Assembly: GCA_027596035.1 (NCBI GenBank)
Contig: JADGJA010000002.1
Coordinates: forward strand, 1 to 64,000
Length of the DNA stretch: 64,000 nucleotides
DNA from: Thoreauomyces humboldtii
Lineage: Eukaryota; Chytridiomycota; Chytridiomycetes; Spizellomycetales; Powellomycetaceae
Reading direction: 5' to 3'
A model generated the notes under the pieces. It was not told the DNA's origin and did not search any database. It saw nothing but the letters and a program-made list of their open reading frames with translations. The first letter of the stretch is position 1; each line of letters starts with the position of its first letter. Shown here in pieces: positions 21,905 to 34,594 of this stretch. The translations under genes were made by a program, and so were the position numbers.

Positions 21905-22263
21905 TGATGTGGTTCCGAGGTGTCGACCTTTACGGACATTGGAGGACTCCCGCAATAAGCCTACCGTGTCAACGTGCGGGTCAGGGTGAGCCAAAGAAAG
22001 GTCTGGCAAAAGGAAGAAGGAAGACAGGAGGGCAGAGGGCAGAGGGCAGAGGGGAGAGCGGAGAGAGAGAGAGAGCGAAGGAGAGAGAGAGAGAGAGAGG
22101 AGGAGCGCGTTCCTTTCTGTGCGGAACCTTCGGACACACGCAAGTTCCCAAATCCATTCGCATAGCCACCTGACCGTCTCTGATTCACACCTTCTCACCA
22201 CCTATCTGTGTGTCAGAGGCCAAAGGGTCACTTGATGGACGTCCCGAAAGACTCTTGAAAGAC
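21905..22263. promoter_or_regulatory. Shared divergent promoter with GA-rich tract
   Basis: The helical-repeat gene (-) and Fab1 (+) diverge from this 359-base segment. It contains the long purine tract at 22013-22111. No TATA box is obvious. Part may be coding if the minus-strand gene starts further upstream. Confidence 0.5.
22013..22111. repeat. Imperfect GA-rich purine tract
   Basis: Three tandem copies of GGGCAGA and then long GA dinucleotide runs give nearly 100 bases with almost no pyrimidine on the + strand. Such tracts are common in promoters and can bind GAGA-type factors or form triplexes. Confidence 0.85.
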
Positions 22264-25200
22264 ATGAAGTCGGCTTCTCAACACCCACATCCTACTCGCT
22301 CACCAGCTGGCACTAGCAGTCAACTCAGCTTGGAGTCCTTCAACCTAGAACCTGCCGGGTCAGAGGGTCTCAGGGCCGCCGGAGGCTTCCTCTCGGGCAT
22401 ATGGCGTGCCGTCGGCGGGGGAGGCGGCAGTGTCGGCGGTGGCCATAGCGGCGGCGGCGGAAGTACCGCCACGTCGAATGCCACGAACGGCCATGGAACA
22501 CCGACACGGAAGGTTCCTCCCGGTCGCAATCCGTCACCTCGGTCCCCCAGTCCAGAAGTGAAGCGCTCCGCTAGTGCACTTTCCGAAGCTTCCACGTTGT
22601 CGTCGGTCGAGAAACCTGAAGGACGAACCTCGACTCCCGAGGCCGTGTCCAAAGTCCCGCAGGATTTTGGCGGCAAGGTCACACCGATAATAGATACACT
22701 GGACAGTGAACTGAGCATGTCAGAGACGGCGAGCATGGCATCCACCCAGGATGTGCCAGATTCAGCATCAGCGAGAGAAGCCAGCTCGACTCTGGATGCG
22801 ATGGAAAAGAACAAGTCCTCGCTCAAGCTGATCCGTCGCATGCGCAACATCGGTTCTACAGGAATCACAAAGGAGTTCTGGATGCGGGACGATAAAGTCA
22901 AGGAATGCTACGAGTGCAAACAGTCGTTCACCACGTTTCGTCGAAAACACCATTGCCGAATTTGCGGTGAATACGCGAGAGCTTGGACGTGTTGGAGGAT
23001 TGGTTTCTGACTTCACCCACTTGCAGGGCAAATCTTCTGTCACCGATGTGCTTCAGCTATCGTTCCGGGCGAGCGATTTGTATGTCCATGCCTCTTTTCT
23101 GATTATCTGGAGCCAATCTGACCTGTCCCTGGCTGGTCCGTAGGGCTATCCCGGAGAGATGTGAGATACTAAACGTCCGGCAGGCGGCTGCTGAGTCTTT
23201 TCTCTGATCCATTTACATGATTCAGGCGCGTCTGTTCGTTTTGCATGCGAATCATGGATGACCATGAGCATGGTGACAAGCTTATGGAGGACTCTGTCGA
23301 TCACCAAACGCTTGGATCCGTTCCCGCAACTTTGTCGCATGCGTCTGGGCGGAGTAGAGCTCCCACTTCTCCCATTCAAGCAGAACCGAGGCCCGGGTAC
23401 CACTCAGCGCATGGCTCGTATCAGACCGCCGCGGTGCACCTTCCCGCAAAGCCATGGCCCATGTCTCCATCCCAGGAGAGCTCTCTGGAGGGCTTCAAAA
23501 AGATCTTGGGCTCTTCACTTTTCCATAATCGACGGACCACCGCGAGCGAGGAGGCTTTGGCGGATGTGAGCAAGGCCTTGGAGCCTTTCCGGGGGGCTGC
23601 CGATCATGAGCAACAATCCGAAGCGGGGTCGCTGTCGGAGAATCTTGTCGACCCCGACATAGCGGGGTACATGACTGACGATGATAACGAAACCGACGTT
23701 GCCGATCACTGGGCGACAAGTCCCTTTCTGAACTTTCCTCCAGACGGCGAGATTGCCGGCACTCCAAAGGCTGTGTCAATTCCAGCGAAGGCGGCTGTCA
23801 CTCCAAGTGCAGATAGCGATCGTTGGGATTACGGTGGAGGCAAGGAAAAGAAGCGAAAGGCTCATAGAAAGATCTCACGAAATGATGAACTCCGGATAGA
23901 ATTTTCCAAAGACAAAGTGAAGCGGCGAAACCTGTCGAGCGGTCACGCTAAGCCCACCAAGTACACAGCTCGGGCCATCAGTCATCAGATTAGCAAGTCC
24001 ACTCTTGCTACTCCGCTCAGTAGACCGTCTCTTTCCCTGGACGACCTTCCGTTATCATCTGGTAACCTCGATGCTTCACATGCGGGCTTCGATGCGCCCA
24101 CAGTCGAATTGAATGCGGCCTCGCTCGCCCACATGCGCCGACTACTATGCCAAGTGCTTTCCGAATCTGAAATGGACCCCGCTCGCTGGGAGGATGTCCT
24201 TCTCAACATCATGCTCAAGGCGTGCGACAGCATACAACCTGATGTTCGCGCGGGTGATTTCATTGACATCCGACACTACGTGAAGATCAAAAAGATCCCG
24301 GGGGGACAGCCGCGTGATAGCGAGTACGTTTCCGGCGTAGTTTGCTCGAAGAACGTGGCGCACAAGAAGATGCTGCGCTCGATTTCAAACCCTAAGATCT
24401 TGCTATTAACGTTCGCTTTGGAGTACCAGCGAGTTGAAAATCAATTTCTTTCCCTGGAGCCCTTACTTTCCCAGGAACGAGAACACCTCAAGATCCTAGT
24501 TTCTCGGGTTGCCGCCTTGCAGCCTGACGTTGTCCTTGTAGAAAAGACGGTTTCAAGGCTGGCCTTGGAATTCTTTCTGGAGTCCAACATCGTAGTCGCT
24601 TACAACGTGAAAGCATCTGTTATTGAAGCGATAGCACGGTGCACGCAAGCCGATATCATATCCTCAATGGACAAACTTGCACTCGAACCAAGACTCGGCA
24701 CCTGCGAATCTTTCAGTATCAAAACTTTCATGAACGATCTTATTCCCGGGTATCGGCGAACGTATCTGTTCTTCTCGGGATGCCTGAAAGAGCTTGGATG
24801 CACGATCATACTGCGCGGTGGCACGAAGACCCAACTCGCGAAAATAAAGCAAATCACCGATCTCATGGCTTTCGTTGTGTACAATCTCAAGCTCGAGACA
24901 TTTCTCTTCAGGGATCAGTTCGCCATGGAGCCAACGACCGAGGCTGTCATTCCTGGCCAGCTTCTGTTGGAAGCTAGCCCCGATATGCTTCCTGCGCCAT
25001 CTGCGAAAAATGCGGAGGTAACGCCGTTTACTCGGGCAATCCGCCCTTACGAAGAAACAATTCTTTCTGCGTCACCACACGTGAAGTTTCCCCTTCCATA
25101 TCTGCTCATGAGGCTCAAGGAGGAGGAGCACCAGATCACTCACTCAAACAAGAAGCTCGCATTGGCGGACGTCAATCATTCCGACGAGCGAGAGTACATT

Positions 25201-28200
25201 CGAAGCATTCTCGATCAGTCTGGCGGATGGCTCTCATCTATCGAAACCCGAGCGGGTATCAATAACCTCCTCGAAAATGCTGGTAACCTGAGTCCGTTTG
25301 GGCACCAGTCCATTACCGTTCTTTACTCAAATGTATGTGCTGCCACGACGATACCGTGCCAAGCACCGGAGCAGCATCTCATCGAGTACTATCGCGGTAC
25401 AGACATGACGTTGGGACAATACCTAGAGGAGCTGTGCTGCAATGCCGAGTACCTCTGCCCAGCCAAGCTGTGCGATCGCAAGATGTTGCTTCACTTTCGT
25501 AGTTATGCTCACGGGCAAGGCCGAGTCAACGTTGTCATTGAAGAGTTCGCTGCTCCGGTTCAGGGCATGGAGGACGTCATTCTGATGTGGAGCTTCTGCA
25601 AGATCTGCAACCAGGTGACACCTGTGGTTCCAATGTCGGAGGAAACCTGGAAATACTCTTTCGGAAAGTATCTTGAGCTGTCCTACTATCATAGCCGACT
25701 GTCCTGTCGCGCAGACATGTGTCCCCACGACATTTACCGCGACCATATTCGCTACTTTGCGCTCAAGAACCTTGCCGTACGCTTTGAATACGAGATGATT
25801 GAGCTGCTTGAAGTTGTGGTTCCTCCGAAGAGGCTTCGATTTGTATCCGAGATCCGAGCAAAGCTCAAACAGCATGACTACGAAGCTCTGAGCAATCAGA
25901 TAATCAGCTATTATGATTCTTTGTCGGAGCGCATGAAGATGTTTACATTCGATATCGTAGCAGTGTCGAAGGTCCACGTAGCCAAGGAGGCTATGGCTGA
26001 AATGAGCAAACGGGCCATCTCCGAAAAGAAATACATGCTTCAGCTTCTCCAGCAGACTCTCATTAGTAGCTCGTCTACTGATATCTTGGCTTTCAACGGA
26101 CCTTTACGAGTCTTGCAAGAAAAGGTCGTTCAGTGGGAGGTCGACTTCACGAGCTTCGTGCGGCGCTTTCTGCAAACTGACAGCAAAGAAATCCGCCGGA
26201 GTACTGCAGCCCAACTGAAACGCATGTTTGCAGATAAGGAGAACGTCGGTCGCCCTGGTATTCCGGCTCTCCCGGAAGATCCGGCGCCCTTGGAGATTGA
26301 AATGGGTTTGAACCCCACCACAATCGATGCTTCTCTGCCAGCGCTAGGACGATCGCCGACCTCTGCGACATCGCAATTGTTTGCTAAAGCCATTCCATCG
26401 CGGATCCCAAACCACCCGCTCACGAGTGCTCAACTCCGGGTCAATCGAAGAATGTCACTGAAGCTCATGAAGGATCATAAAACGAAGCGGCGGCCACTCG
26501 AGATCACCCTGTCCTTGCGGCCGCTGTCATCCACCCCTGATGCACACATGAGCGAAAATGGTTTCGCGAGGAGAATCACGGCGGTGGGCACCGGGCTCTG
26601 GACTCAAAAGTACGCACTGGAAAGCCCGGATGCGTCAGAAGGCGCGACGGACTCGTTCGATGGACCTTCGATCCACGAATATCCCACTGATGACGAGGGC
26701 GAAGACGTTTTGGTCGATCACATTCAAAGTGGAACCTTTCTGGACGAGAGCTTGATCATTCCGCAGAATCCCTCACGCATTGAGTTGGCTGACGATGTCA
26801 ACGAGGAGGCTGGAACTCTTAGGAAGCGGCCAGCATCCTTATCCTCGATGAAAGCCGGCCCGGTTGTGAAGGACGATGAGGACGACATGCCCCTCGAATG
26901 GAACATCATCAGTGGAGTCGCGGGCGAGACACCCGAGCGCGAGCTCCCACCGGCCATCAACCGTGATTTGAGGGACATTCAAGCCATGGTTGGGGAGCGT
27001 AGCTCCATCATGAAGACTCTCACGAGTTTATGGACGGGCAATGCGGCAAACTTTACCCCATTGCAGCATCCATTGTGAGTATTGCAGCATACACATATTT
27101 TTTTTCTCTCTTCCGTTCCACTTACTTACGACTCCTATCGCTTTTCAGAGCACCTACGGAACACATATTCCCTGATTCAAATGTGGTCGTTCGGGAGGAC
27201 GAGCCCAGCTCAATCATTGCGTTCACCCTCGAGTACGTAGCTGTTTTCTTGCCTGGCTCGTGGTTCGATCTCTGTCTGAACTCGTTCCCGCAGCTCAAAG
27301 CATTACAAGGAGAAACTCCACGGCATGCGACACGGCATTGAGACTGAAAAGAGCTCCGTGATCGAGAGTTCAAACACGAGGGTCGTCGTTGAGGTGGACG
27401 ATCATTACGGGGACATGGAAGAAACTCTCCTTCGAGAAACTGGCACTCACATCCGCTATCGTAAGGCATGCAGTGGGATCTCGAGCGATGAAGCAAATGA
27501 CTGAGTCTTTCACGAACAGAATTCTGGGACGGGCCGACACGCATGAACTGCAAGATCTTCTTCGCGGAACAATTCGAAGCCTTGAGACGCAACTGTGGGA
27601 TCGACGACAAGTTCGTGCAATCGCTGGCGAGATGCATGCGCTGGGACGTCCTTGGAGGAAAATCCGGATCTACCTTCTTGAAGAGTCAAGGTAAGATGCG
27701 AAGCACGTCGGACCCTTCGAGTAGACACTCGGTTCCTTATCTGACATCTACTCTGCAGACGATCGCTTGATCATCAAGCAACTATCGCGTCTCGAGTTGG
27801 ATGCATTGTATAAATTTGCCCCGGCGTATTTCGAGTACATGTCCCAGGCCATCTTCCATGAGGTATGGCATGACTCACTCTTTCAAAGACTCCCTTCTCA
27901 TCTCTTTGTTGGCCACTTTGTAGCTGCCAACTGTGCTCGCAAAGATTTTTGGTTTCTACCGCATCTCGTACAAGAATCCTACGACGGGGCGGTCAATGCG
28001 TTTTGACTGCTTCGTTATGGAAAACCTATTCTACGAGCGCAGCATCGCACGGGTATGCTCAGGTTCCGCTCGACTTTTGCTCTGCGCTGCACCTGTACTC
28101 ATGTTCCTATCTTCATCCAGATATTTGATCTGAAGGGCTCAATGCGCAACCGACACGTGCAATCGACAGGTCGTCAGAACGAGGTCTTGCTGGACGAGAA

Positions 28201-28833
28201 CCTCGTGGAGTGTGAGTGTCGACAACCATCTTGTTTTGGTACTCCGATGGCCGCGCACTAATCCCTCTCACGTACTCCGAAATTCGACAATTCCAGTCAT
28301 CTACGAATCCCCTCTCTTCATCAGAGAGCACTCGAAGAAGCTCCTTCGAGCTTCGGTCTGGAACGACACGTTGTTTCTTTCCAAGCTCAACGTGATGGAC
28401 TACTCGCTTCTCGTCGGCATCGACGCGGAGCGGAACGAGCTGGTGGTAGGGATAGTAGGTATGTGCACCTTTTCCGCTCATATCGTTTTGTCCACCCCAT
28501 CTTTTTCGCCAACGCCGTTGTCACCCCCGCCACAGACTTCATCCGGACGTTCACTTGGGACAAGAAGCTGGAGAGCTGGGTGAAGGAGTCGACGTTCCTG
28601 GGTGGAGGCGGGAAGGAGCCGACCATCGTGTCTCCTCGACAGTACAAGAACCGGTTCCGGGAGGCCATGGAACGGTACTTCCTGATGGTATGACTTTTCT
28701 TTTCCATCGTCTTCTCAGACTGCGCCGGGATGCGTTCTCACGCCTTGTTGTGGCTGGCAATTTTCCTTATCAGGTACCGGATAAGAACATCTCAAAGTCG
28801 ACGCAAGATACTTGGCTTCCTGTCAATAGTTAG
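22264..28833 (+). CDS. FAB1: Fab1/PIKfyve phosphatidylinositol 3-phosphate 5-kinase
   Basis: Thirteen exons (22264-22966, 23027-23079, 23144-23160, 23226-27074, 27149-27232, 27294-27460, 27520-27690, 27759-27862, 27924-28052, 28121-28211, 28297-28458, 28536-28687, 28774-28833) give 1913 residues. The enzyme makes PI(3,5)P2 on endosome/vacuole membranes. A FYVE finger lies at about 215-275 ([35 protein letters not shown]). A CCT/chaperonin-like domain lies at about 620-830 ([28 protein letters not shown]). A Cys/His-rich region follows near 1080. The PIPK kinase domain is at about 1545-1905 ([49 protein letters not shown]). Three introns cut the FYVE finger and leave one exon of just 17 nt. 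The N-terminal Gly-rich stretch is low complexity. Confidence 0.96.
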
Positions 28834-29436
28834 CGTCGTGTAGATCTGTAGACTACTGAGCCAATATCAATGTAAATCACATCTTTTTGTCACCAATGTG
28901 GCGATCCCGACATTGGTGCAACGAATTTGGATGTAGGTGAAACAAGTTTATGCAAATGATGTTAAGAAAGGGGAGAAAGAAAAGCAGATAAGACTACGTA
29001 GAGCTAAATACAAGGGTGTGAGGGGATGACAGGTGGAAGAATAAAGACCAGCCCCTTTACGCCTACGAACGACCAGACAGGCGAGTACACCACATCGAAG
29101 ACAAGACAGATTCGGCGGGCCGACGGCGGCAGGTCGTAGGTGATAAAAGTTAGATCAGGGGTCAGAAGAAAAGCGAACGGGACATGGCGGGCCACACGAT
29201 CCCGAAGGTTCCGACGCCGCGGCAAGACCAAAAAAAAAAGGAAGAAAGGAAGAAGGGAAACACGGATACGACCGGGAGTCCGAACCGCGAGCGGCAGAAG
29301 TAGGATGGAGAAAGTGGCGAACATTCCGGGGCGGTGTCGACCCAAAAGGAATGGCCGCATTTCGAGGGTATGAGTAAGGTGCAGTGAATGGTATAAAGAT
29401 CCGAGAATCGAAAGAGTGTCACCGAAAGGTAGCTCC
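28834..29436. other. Convergent intergenic region, mostly 3' UTRs
   Basis: This lies between the stops of Fab1 (+) and the CCCH protein (-). It holds a purine-rich stretch at about 29220-29260. No coding or RNA gene was recognised. Confidence 0.4.
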
Positions 29437-31375
29437 TCAGCCGACCGTTCGCTTGATGTTTGCGAAAATGGGAAGCCGGTGGCCGAAGGATTGTGTGCGC
29501 CTGCGCCGTTGTCCACCTAACCTTTCCTCGTCCTCGCGCCTGATGTCCTCCTCCTCGATGGTTTCTCGAACCGGAGACGGATGACCCGAAGGCGGGGGCG
29601 AAAGGAGCTGCTGTTGCTGTTGCGAATAATATGCCTGACCGCCAGCGTGCCCGTAGTAGCCTGTCGAAGATGCCTGCTGATGCTGATTGGCGGAATGATA
29701 CGGACGTGGGGAGGGACCCTGGCCGTAGTAGTCCGTCTCGTACACTGCGGTACCTGGGAGATATCCGCTAAACGACTCCGAGCGGTTTTTGCCCCAAGGG
29801 CGGCCATCCGTGGGAAAGAATCCAGTGGGTTGCGTGACGGAGCGAGAGCGGCGTGTACGCTCACGGGGAGGGGTCGCGAAACCCGTCATCGAGGTGCAAG
29901 CGGCTTCCTCCGGGTCCCCTCCATCTACCATGGCCGCATGCGTAGTCGAGGTGGAGATGGTAGCGTGGCGAGGAGGAACGTGTGAGCCCAGCAGATGCTG
30001 ATGCTCGCCGTAACTACGAGAGTATACGCGGTCGCTGTGCGGATCACCGTACCGTTGCTCGTTCAGAACTTCAGCGATACTAGGCCTGCGCTTCTCGCTC
30101 ATAGTCTGGGAATCGGTAACATGAGAGTTGCGTAGCATCATAGAAATTCGATCGACGCTGGTGCTGATGTGATTGTACTCGTCGGATGCTGGAACGGGCT
30201 CGTTGGAAGCTCGGCGCCCAGAAAAGTAAGCTTCCGCGATGGCTCGGTGATCGTACATCTGGTTCGGCGGCGAGATCACCGACCTGGGCCCGGTGCTGTG
30301 AATGTGTTTGCCGTCACTAGCTTCAGAGTCTTGACTCCCGGGAGATGTATCGTTCGCATTTCGATTGCTGCCAGAGGACATCGTGCGAGCCCGCACCTTT
30401 GGCTGAGCAAGCCCGTCACTACCGTCGACGGGCCGGGTCGAGGCGTTGTTTTCGTCCTTCCTGACAATCTCTGCATTCTCGGTATGAATGAAACAGCAAC
30501 GCTTGCCGTACGGACAAGCTCCCTTCTCCCAAAACGTCTTGCACATCTCCGTTTTGTACTTGGGGTGGCGATCCACCGGGCGAAGCTCGGTTCTAGAATG
30601 AGCAAACTGACACTTTGTTCCGTACCGACATGTACCCGTCTCCTCCCAGGAACGGCACAGTTCGGTCTTGTAAAGACTCATCTTCTTCAGCTCGCGATCC
30701 ATCTTGACGACAGGTCCGACGCTCGACGATTCGGAACTCCCATGACCATCCATCGAGATGGAATGGCCCGTGATGAACGCAGCCTCGGCAGTAGCGGAAC
30801 GGCGGCGCATGTATTGCGCCGAGGGAACAAGGACATCGGCAGAAGAAGCGGGCCTGACGTCGGGATATGACTGCAGACCGGTATATCGATTGGAAGGGAC
30901 CTGCTGAGGAACGTGATACATGGATGCCAAATCCGACTTGGCGGACGGCACCATGTGCGACAACGCGTGCAGGACTGACGGAGGAACCGGGAGGCCGTCG
31001 TGACCATAGACCTCGTATGAAGGCGACGAGAGGGCGTCATGTGTTTCTCGATGATCATCGGTATACGGTAGGTGGCCGCCACGCAACCGGCGATCGTCTT
31101 CGTCGACTATCCCGAACAGAGCCAACATTGGCCAAATTGTCAGTAGTGGCCTCGGACGCAGAACTCAAAGGTAGGAAGTGCGTACCAGATTCATAAGTGT
31201 GACCAGCAGAACGGTCCAACCTGTTAGTCTGACCGTTCAGCACAGGACCAGCGGTCTGCAGCGCCGGAGGAGAATACGCTTGCGCTGCAGCGTCCAGCCT
31301 GCGGGGAGCCTGAGCGTACAGATTGCCCTGCATGGAGACGGACGCTTGCGGTTCCGCGTGGATAGCCACGGTCAT
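29437..31375 (-). CDS. Tandem CCCH zinc-finger RNA-binding protein (tristetraprolin/TIS11 type)
   Basis: Exons 31375-31186 and 31106-29437 give 619 residues. Two CCCH fingers with C-x8-C-x5-C-x3-H spacing sit near residues 210-275, each preceded by the (R/K)YKTEL-type leader (SLYKTELC and KYKTEMC), and separated by 18 residues. This arrangement is that of the TTP/Cth1-Cth2 family, which binds AU-rich elements in mRNA 3' UTRs and promotes decay. The rest is Ser/Gln/His rich and disordered, with a run of Gln near residue 585 ([10 protein letters not shown]) and a short C-terminal patch. The acceptor at 31106 is preferred because a CTGAC branch site precedes it; an alternative upstream acceptor (TTGAG) also keeps frame. 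Confidence 0.9.
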
Positions 31376-32317
31376 GGCAAGCTGAGAGAAAATGTCGGGA
31401 GAGTGACAGGTGAAGCTGCAAAAAGGTCCCTTCGAGGAGGAGGTGAGGCAACTATCGAGAGTCGGAGGGCCGTGGACGAGCCCGGAAGAAGCACGAAGCA
31501 GCAAAGCAGAAGACTTGGTAGGATGAGAGACTGCGTTGAAGGTGACAGGGAAGACGCGGGGGGGGAGTAGTAAGTCGTGGGATGCCGAGAAGGTGCCGGG
31601 GGAGAGAAAGAGCGAGACGAGTATTGAAAGCCGTGGAACCTGCCAACAGCCAGCCAGCTCCGAGAGACGAGACAACGCCGCAGACACACACGAAGAGGAC
31701 GAGGAGGGAAAGAGAAGAGTCCTGTAATGCGTGAGAGGGGAAAGTAGAAATGTGCGGGGCGGCAGTGCAGCAGCAGCAGCCTTGCGTGTGTCTTTCTATC
31801 TCTCACAACTCTGAAGGCCCAGCGGCGGCGGTTTTGGCTCTGGCGTGCGTGCGCTGCGTTGGGTGGTGTGTGGGGGCAAGACTCTCACCCCCAACCGGCG
31901 TCGCACAGGCACACAACCTGCACACACACGCACAGACGGGTCCGCTGTCCCTTCGCTCTCATCTCGCCGGGGTCAGAAGACAGGAACAACACGAACAAGA
32001 ATTCCGCCTTGAAGGTTCCTCCTGATAACCGTGCGTACACACTGACCATCACCGCAGGGAGGTGCCGCACGTCCAGCTGCCCGCTGTACGACGGTTTCCG
32101 GTCACTTGGGCTTGGACACCCTCCGCCTTCCGGCAAGGCTTTTCCATGGGGAGCCTTCCTTCGGGGAGCCTTTGATCTTTTTGCCCTTTGCCATGTGCGC
32201 TCTGCACGCGTTACGGGCGGAGAGCGTCATTTCCCGCCTTCAAATTTCTTCATAACCAGAAATCGGCATTTCCCCGTCCTCTGAATTCATCGAGAACACA
32301 AAAATTTCAACACAGCA
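31376..32317. promoter_or_regulatory. Long divergent upstream region of the CCCH and SDR genes
   Basis: About 940 bases separate the two divergent starts. It is GA/CT rich near 31440-31760 and has a CA-rich stretch near 31909-31937. The minus-strand frame of the CCCH protein remains open to about 31687, so a longer N-terminus is possible. A long 5' UTR would fit a regulated RNA-binding protein, but this is inference. Confidence 0.4.
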
Positions 32318-33559
32318 ATGCTCGGACTATCGCAAAAGCACTTTGAGGCCGCCGACATTCCCAGCCTGACCGGCAAGGTGGCCATAGTGACAGGCGGCAA
32401 TGGAGGAATTGGATATGAAACGGTGAAAACTGAGCGCAATGAAAACCTTCGGGGTCTTGTTCATGAATTAATAGTCTTGAAGAGAATAGTGCCTCGAACT
32501 TGTCAAGCACGACGCCCGCGTCTACATGGCAGCTCGGACAGAGAAGAAGGCAGTCGAAGCCATAAGAAAGATCAAGGAGCAGGTCCCCCAGGCTGAGCTC
32601 GTCTTCCTCAAGCTGGACCTGATGGATCTCGCTTCTGTGAGGAGTGCCGCAGATGACTTTATCGCCAAGGAGTCGGTGAGCACGAAAAGAGCCTTTTAGT
32701 TTCTTCCAGAGAAGAGTGTTGAGGAGAGCTGACGCGAGACTTTGCGCCTTCTTCTAGCGACTCGACATCCTGATTTGCAATGCCGGGGTCATGGCCCAAC
32801 CTCACGAGATCAGCAAGGATGGGTTTGAGACTCAGTTCCAGAGCAACGCCTTGGGTACGGTTCGCGAGTGCTGCTACTGGCGCCAAGCAACAGACCGTCG
32901 CGTCCTAAATCACCCTTTCTCCCGTGCTCTCTCTAGGTCACATTCTCTTCACACGTCTCCTCATGCCTGTCATCAAGTCCACCGCGGCCTCCGACCCGTC
33001 GTCCTCGGTCCGCATCGTGAACGTTTCGTCGCTCGCTCACTACTTCACCACATCTACCATGACCTTCGACTCGGTCGAGACCGTCAATCAACCTTACGGT
33101 TCCGCTTGGTTGCGATACGGTCACAGCAAGCTCGCCAACTTGTTGTTCACTCTCTCGCTGCAGCAGAAGTTTGAGGAAAAGAACATCTTCGTGAACGCTG
33201 TCCACCCCGGTCTCATCAACTCGAGTGAGTCCTTTGCGCTTCGCTTCATGTATGGTTGCGGCCTTCTCCCACTCATGCTCGTTGTTCCTGCTCAAGGTCT
33301 TTGGTCGTCCGGAAACCTCATCTCCCGTCTCTCGACCGCTTTCGGAAGTCTCATCATGATCACGCCCGAAAAGGGTGCGCTGACCTCTCTCTACTGCGCC
33401 ACGTCACCCGACATCGAAGAGAAGCAGTATCGAGCTCAGTTCTTCAAGGACGTCGCCAAGCACACTGCTCCTACCAGCCAGGCTCGCGACCAGAAGCTCG
33501 CCGATAACCTGTGGGAGCTGTCGGACAAGGTGCTGACGGAGAAGGGCTTCCTGCAGTGA
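32318..33559 (+). CDS. Short-chain dehydrogenase/reductase (retinol dehydrogenase/WWOX-like)
   Basis: Exons 32318-32422, 32490-32675, 32758-32854, 32937-33224 and 33297-33559 give 312 residues. It is a classical SDR: the dinucleotide-binding TGGNGGIG lies at residues about 24-31, followed by ARVYMAARTEKKA, KLDLMDLASVRS, ICNAGVMA, the catalytic Ser in IVNVSSLAHY, and the Tyr-x3-Lys in YGHSKLAN. It should oxidise or reduce an alcohol/ketone with NAD(P). The substrate is unknown; closest by eye are fungal SDRs similar to retinol dehydrogenases 11-14. The last intron (33225-33296, 72 nt) is open and in frame, and its acceptor (CTCAAG) is weak, so a retained form with 24 more residues is possible. 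Confidence 0.92.
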
Positions 33560-33932
33560 GAAGCCCAGCCTCTGTGGGAGCGTATAAAAGGCGTAGCGTA
33601 TAATTCCCATGCATTCATATTATTGTATAGTTACTAGTAATAGCTGCTTTCAAGAGCGATAAACTCTAAATTTCGATGCAGTGGAAGCTTTTAGGGGTAA
33701 ACGGAGGGTTCCCACTCGAAGTTTGCGCGGGGTGAGAAACTTGATTCATCACACCACATCGTTCATTATACATAAATACAAGGAGCTGAGAACATAGATA
33801 TAAGGGTATATAAGCGTCGCCGGGTATCATCGGAACGGGGGCAGCGAAACATGGTAGACAGAAGAAGCCATGGGAGTGGGACCAGCCCAACTCGAGCGAC
33901 TTCCTCTGTGGACCGGCCGCGCGGTGCGTACA
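33560..33932. other. Convergent intergenic region
   Basis: This holds the 3' ends of the SDR gene (+) and the secreted CTLD-like gene (-). It is AT rich around 33600-33665 and 33770-33820. I see no other feature. Confidence 0.4.
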
Positions 33933-34594
33933 TCACGAAGGGCTGATGGAAGTAGCGTTAGGGGCTGTCCATTGGCACAAGTAAGGCAACGGCACAGACT
34001 CAAGCTCGGGGAGGATGGCGGTGATGGCACCCGGACCGACAGTAGGACCCGTCACGAAGGTCATGTTCGTAGCTCCATAATTGTCTCCGTTCCTGTCAAA
34101 AGGGGGGAAGGTCAAACACACGGATCAGCGATCTTTTCACATGTTCAAGAAAGGTGGGGGACAAGGAAGCCCTCACCAGCTAGCGATGGAAACGCTCTTG
34201 CTGGGACCTTCGCAGTCCCAGACGCCGCTGCTGACGCTCAGAAAGTTCGAGATGTCGACGGCAGCCAGTTGGGCGCCATGTCGTTCGCACAGTCGGGTCG
34301 CGTCGGTCGCGTTGGCGGGCCTGTGAGGGACGTAGAAGTCTCCAAGTGGGCCGCCGACCGAGAAAGCGCATCCCGATACGTCTGACGGCAGCTGCGGCAT
34401 CGCGACCGTGAGCTGTCGGGCGGTCATGTCGGTCAAGCGGGCAGGCATGCGAAGCACCGCGGCGGATGCTGTCGAGCGCTGATCGTTAAGAGAAGCGCAA
34501 GATCAGAGACGTTGAGCGGAGAACATGGGGAGAAAGTGTCACCTACCATAGCAACGAGCTGAAGGCACACCAGGAGGTTGACGATGGCCTGCAT
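33933..34594 (-). CDS. Small secreted protein with C-type-lectin-like pattern
   Basis: Exons 34594-34547, 34478-34177 and 34092-33933 give 169 residues. MQAIVNLLVCLQLVAM plus the next residues form a signal peptide. The remainder has five Cys and the pattern C-AFSVGG, LCERHGAQLAAVDISNFL, WDCEGPSKSVSIASWNGDNYG and LPYLCQW. The order E/R-H-G-A-x-L-A, a W-N-G-D-N-Y box and a final L-P-Y-L-C matches the C-type lectin fold, and similar secreted proteins occur in chytrids and Mortierella as I recall. Ligand and role are unknown, and calcium-binding residues are not obvious. Introns (68 and 84 nt) are GT-AG and keep phase. The fold call is moderate; secretion is likely. Confidence 0.65.

Noticed and set aside
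22013..22111. CRISPR-like or satellite array
   Set aside because: The tract is a simple purine microsatellite without spacers or unit repeats longer than seven bases.
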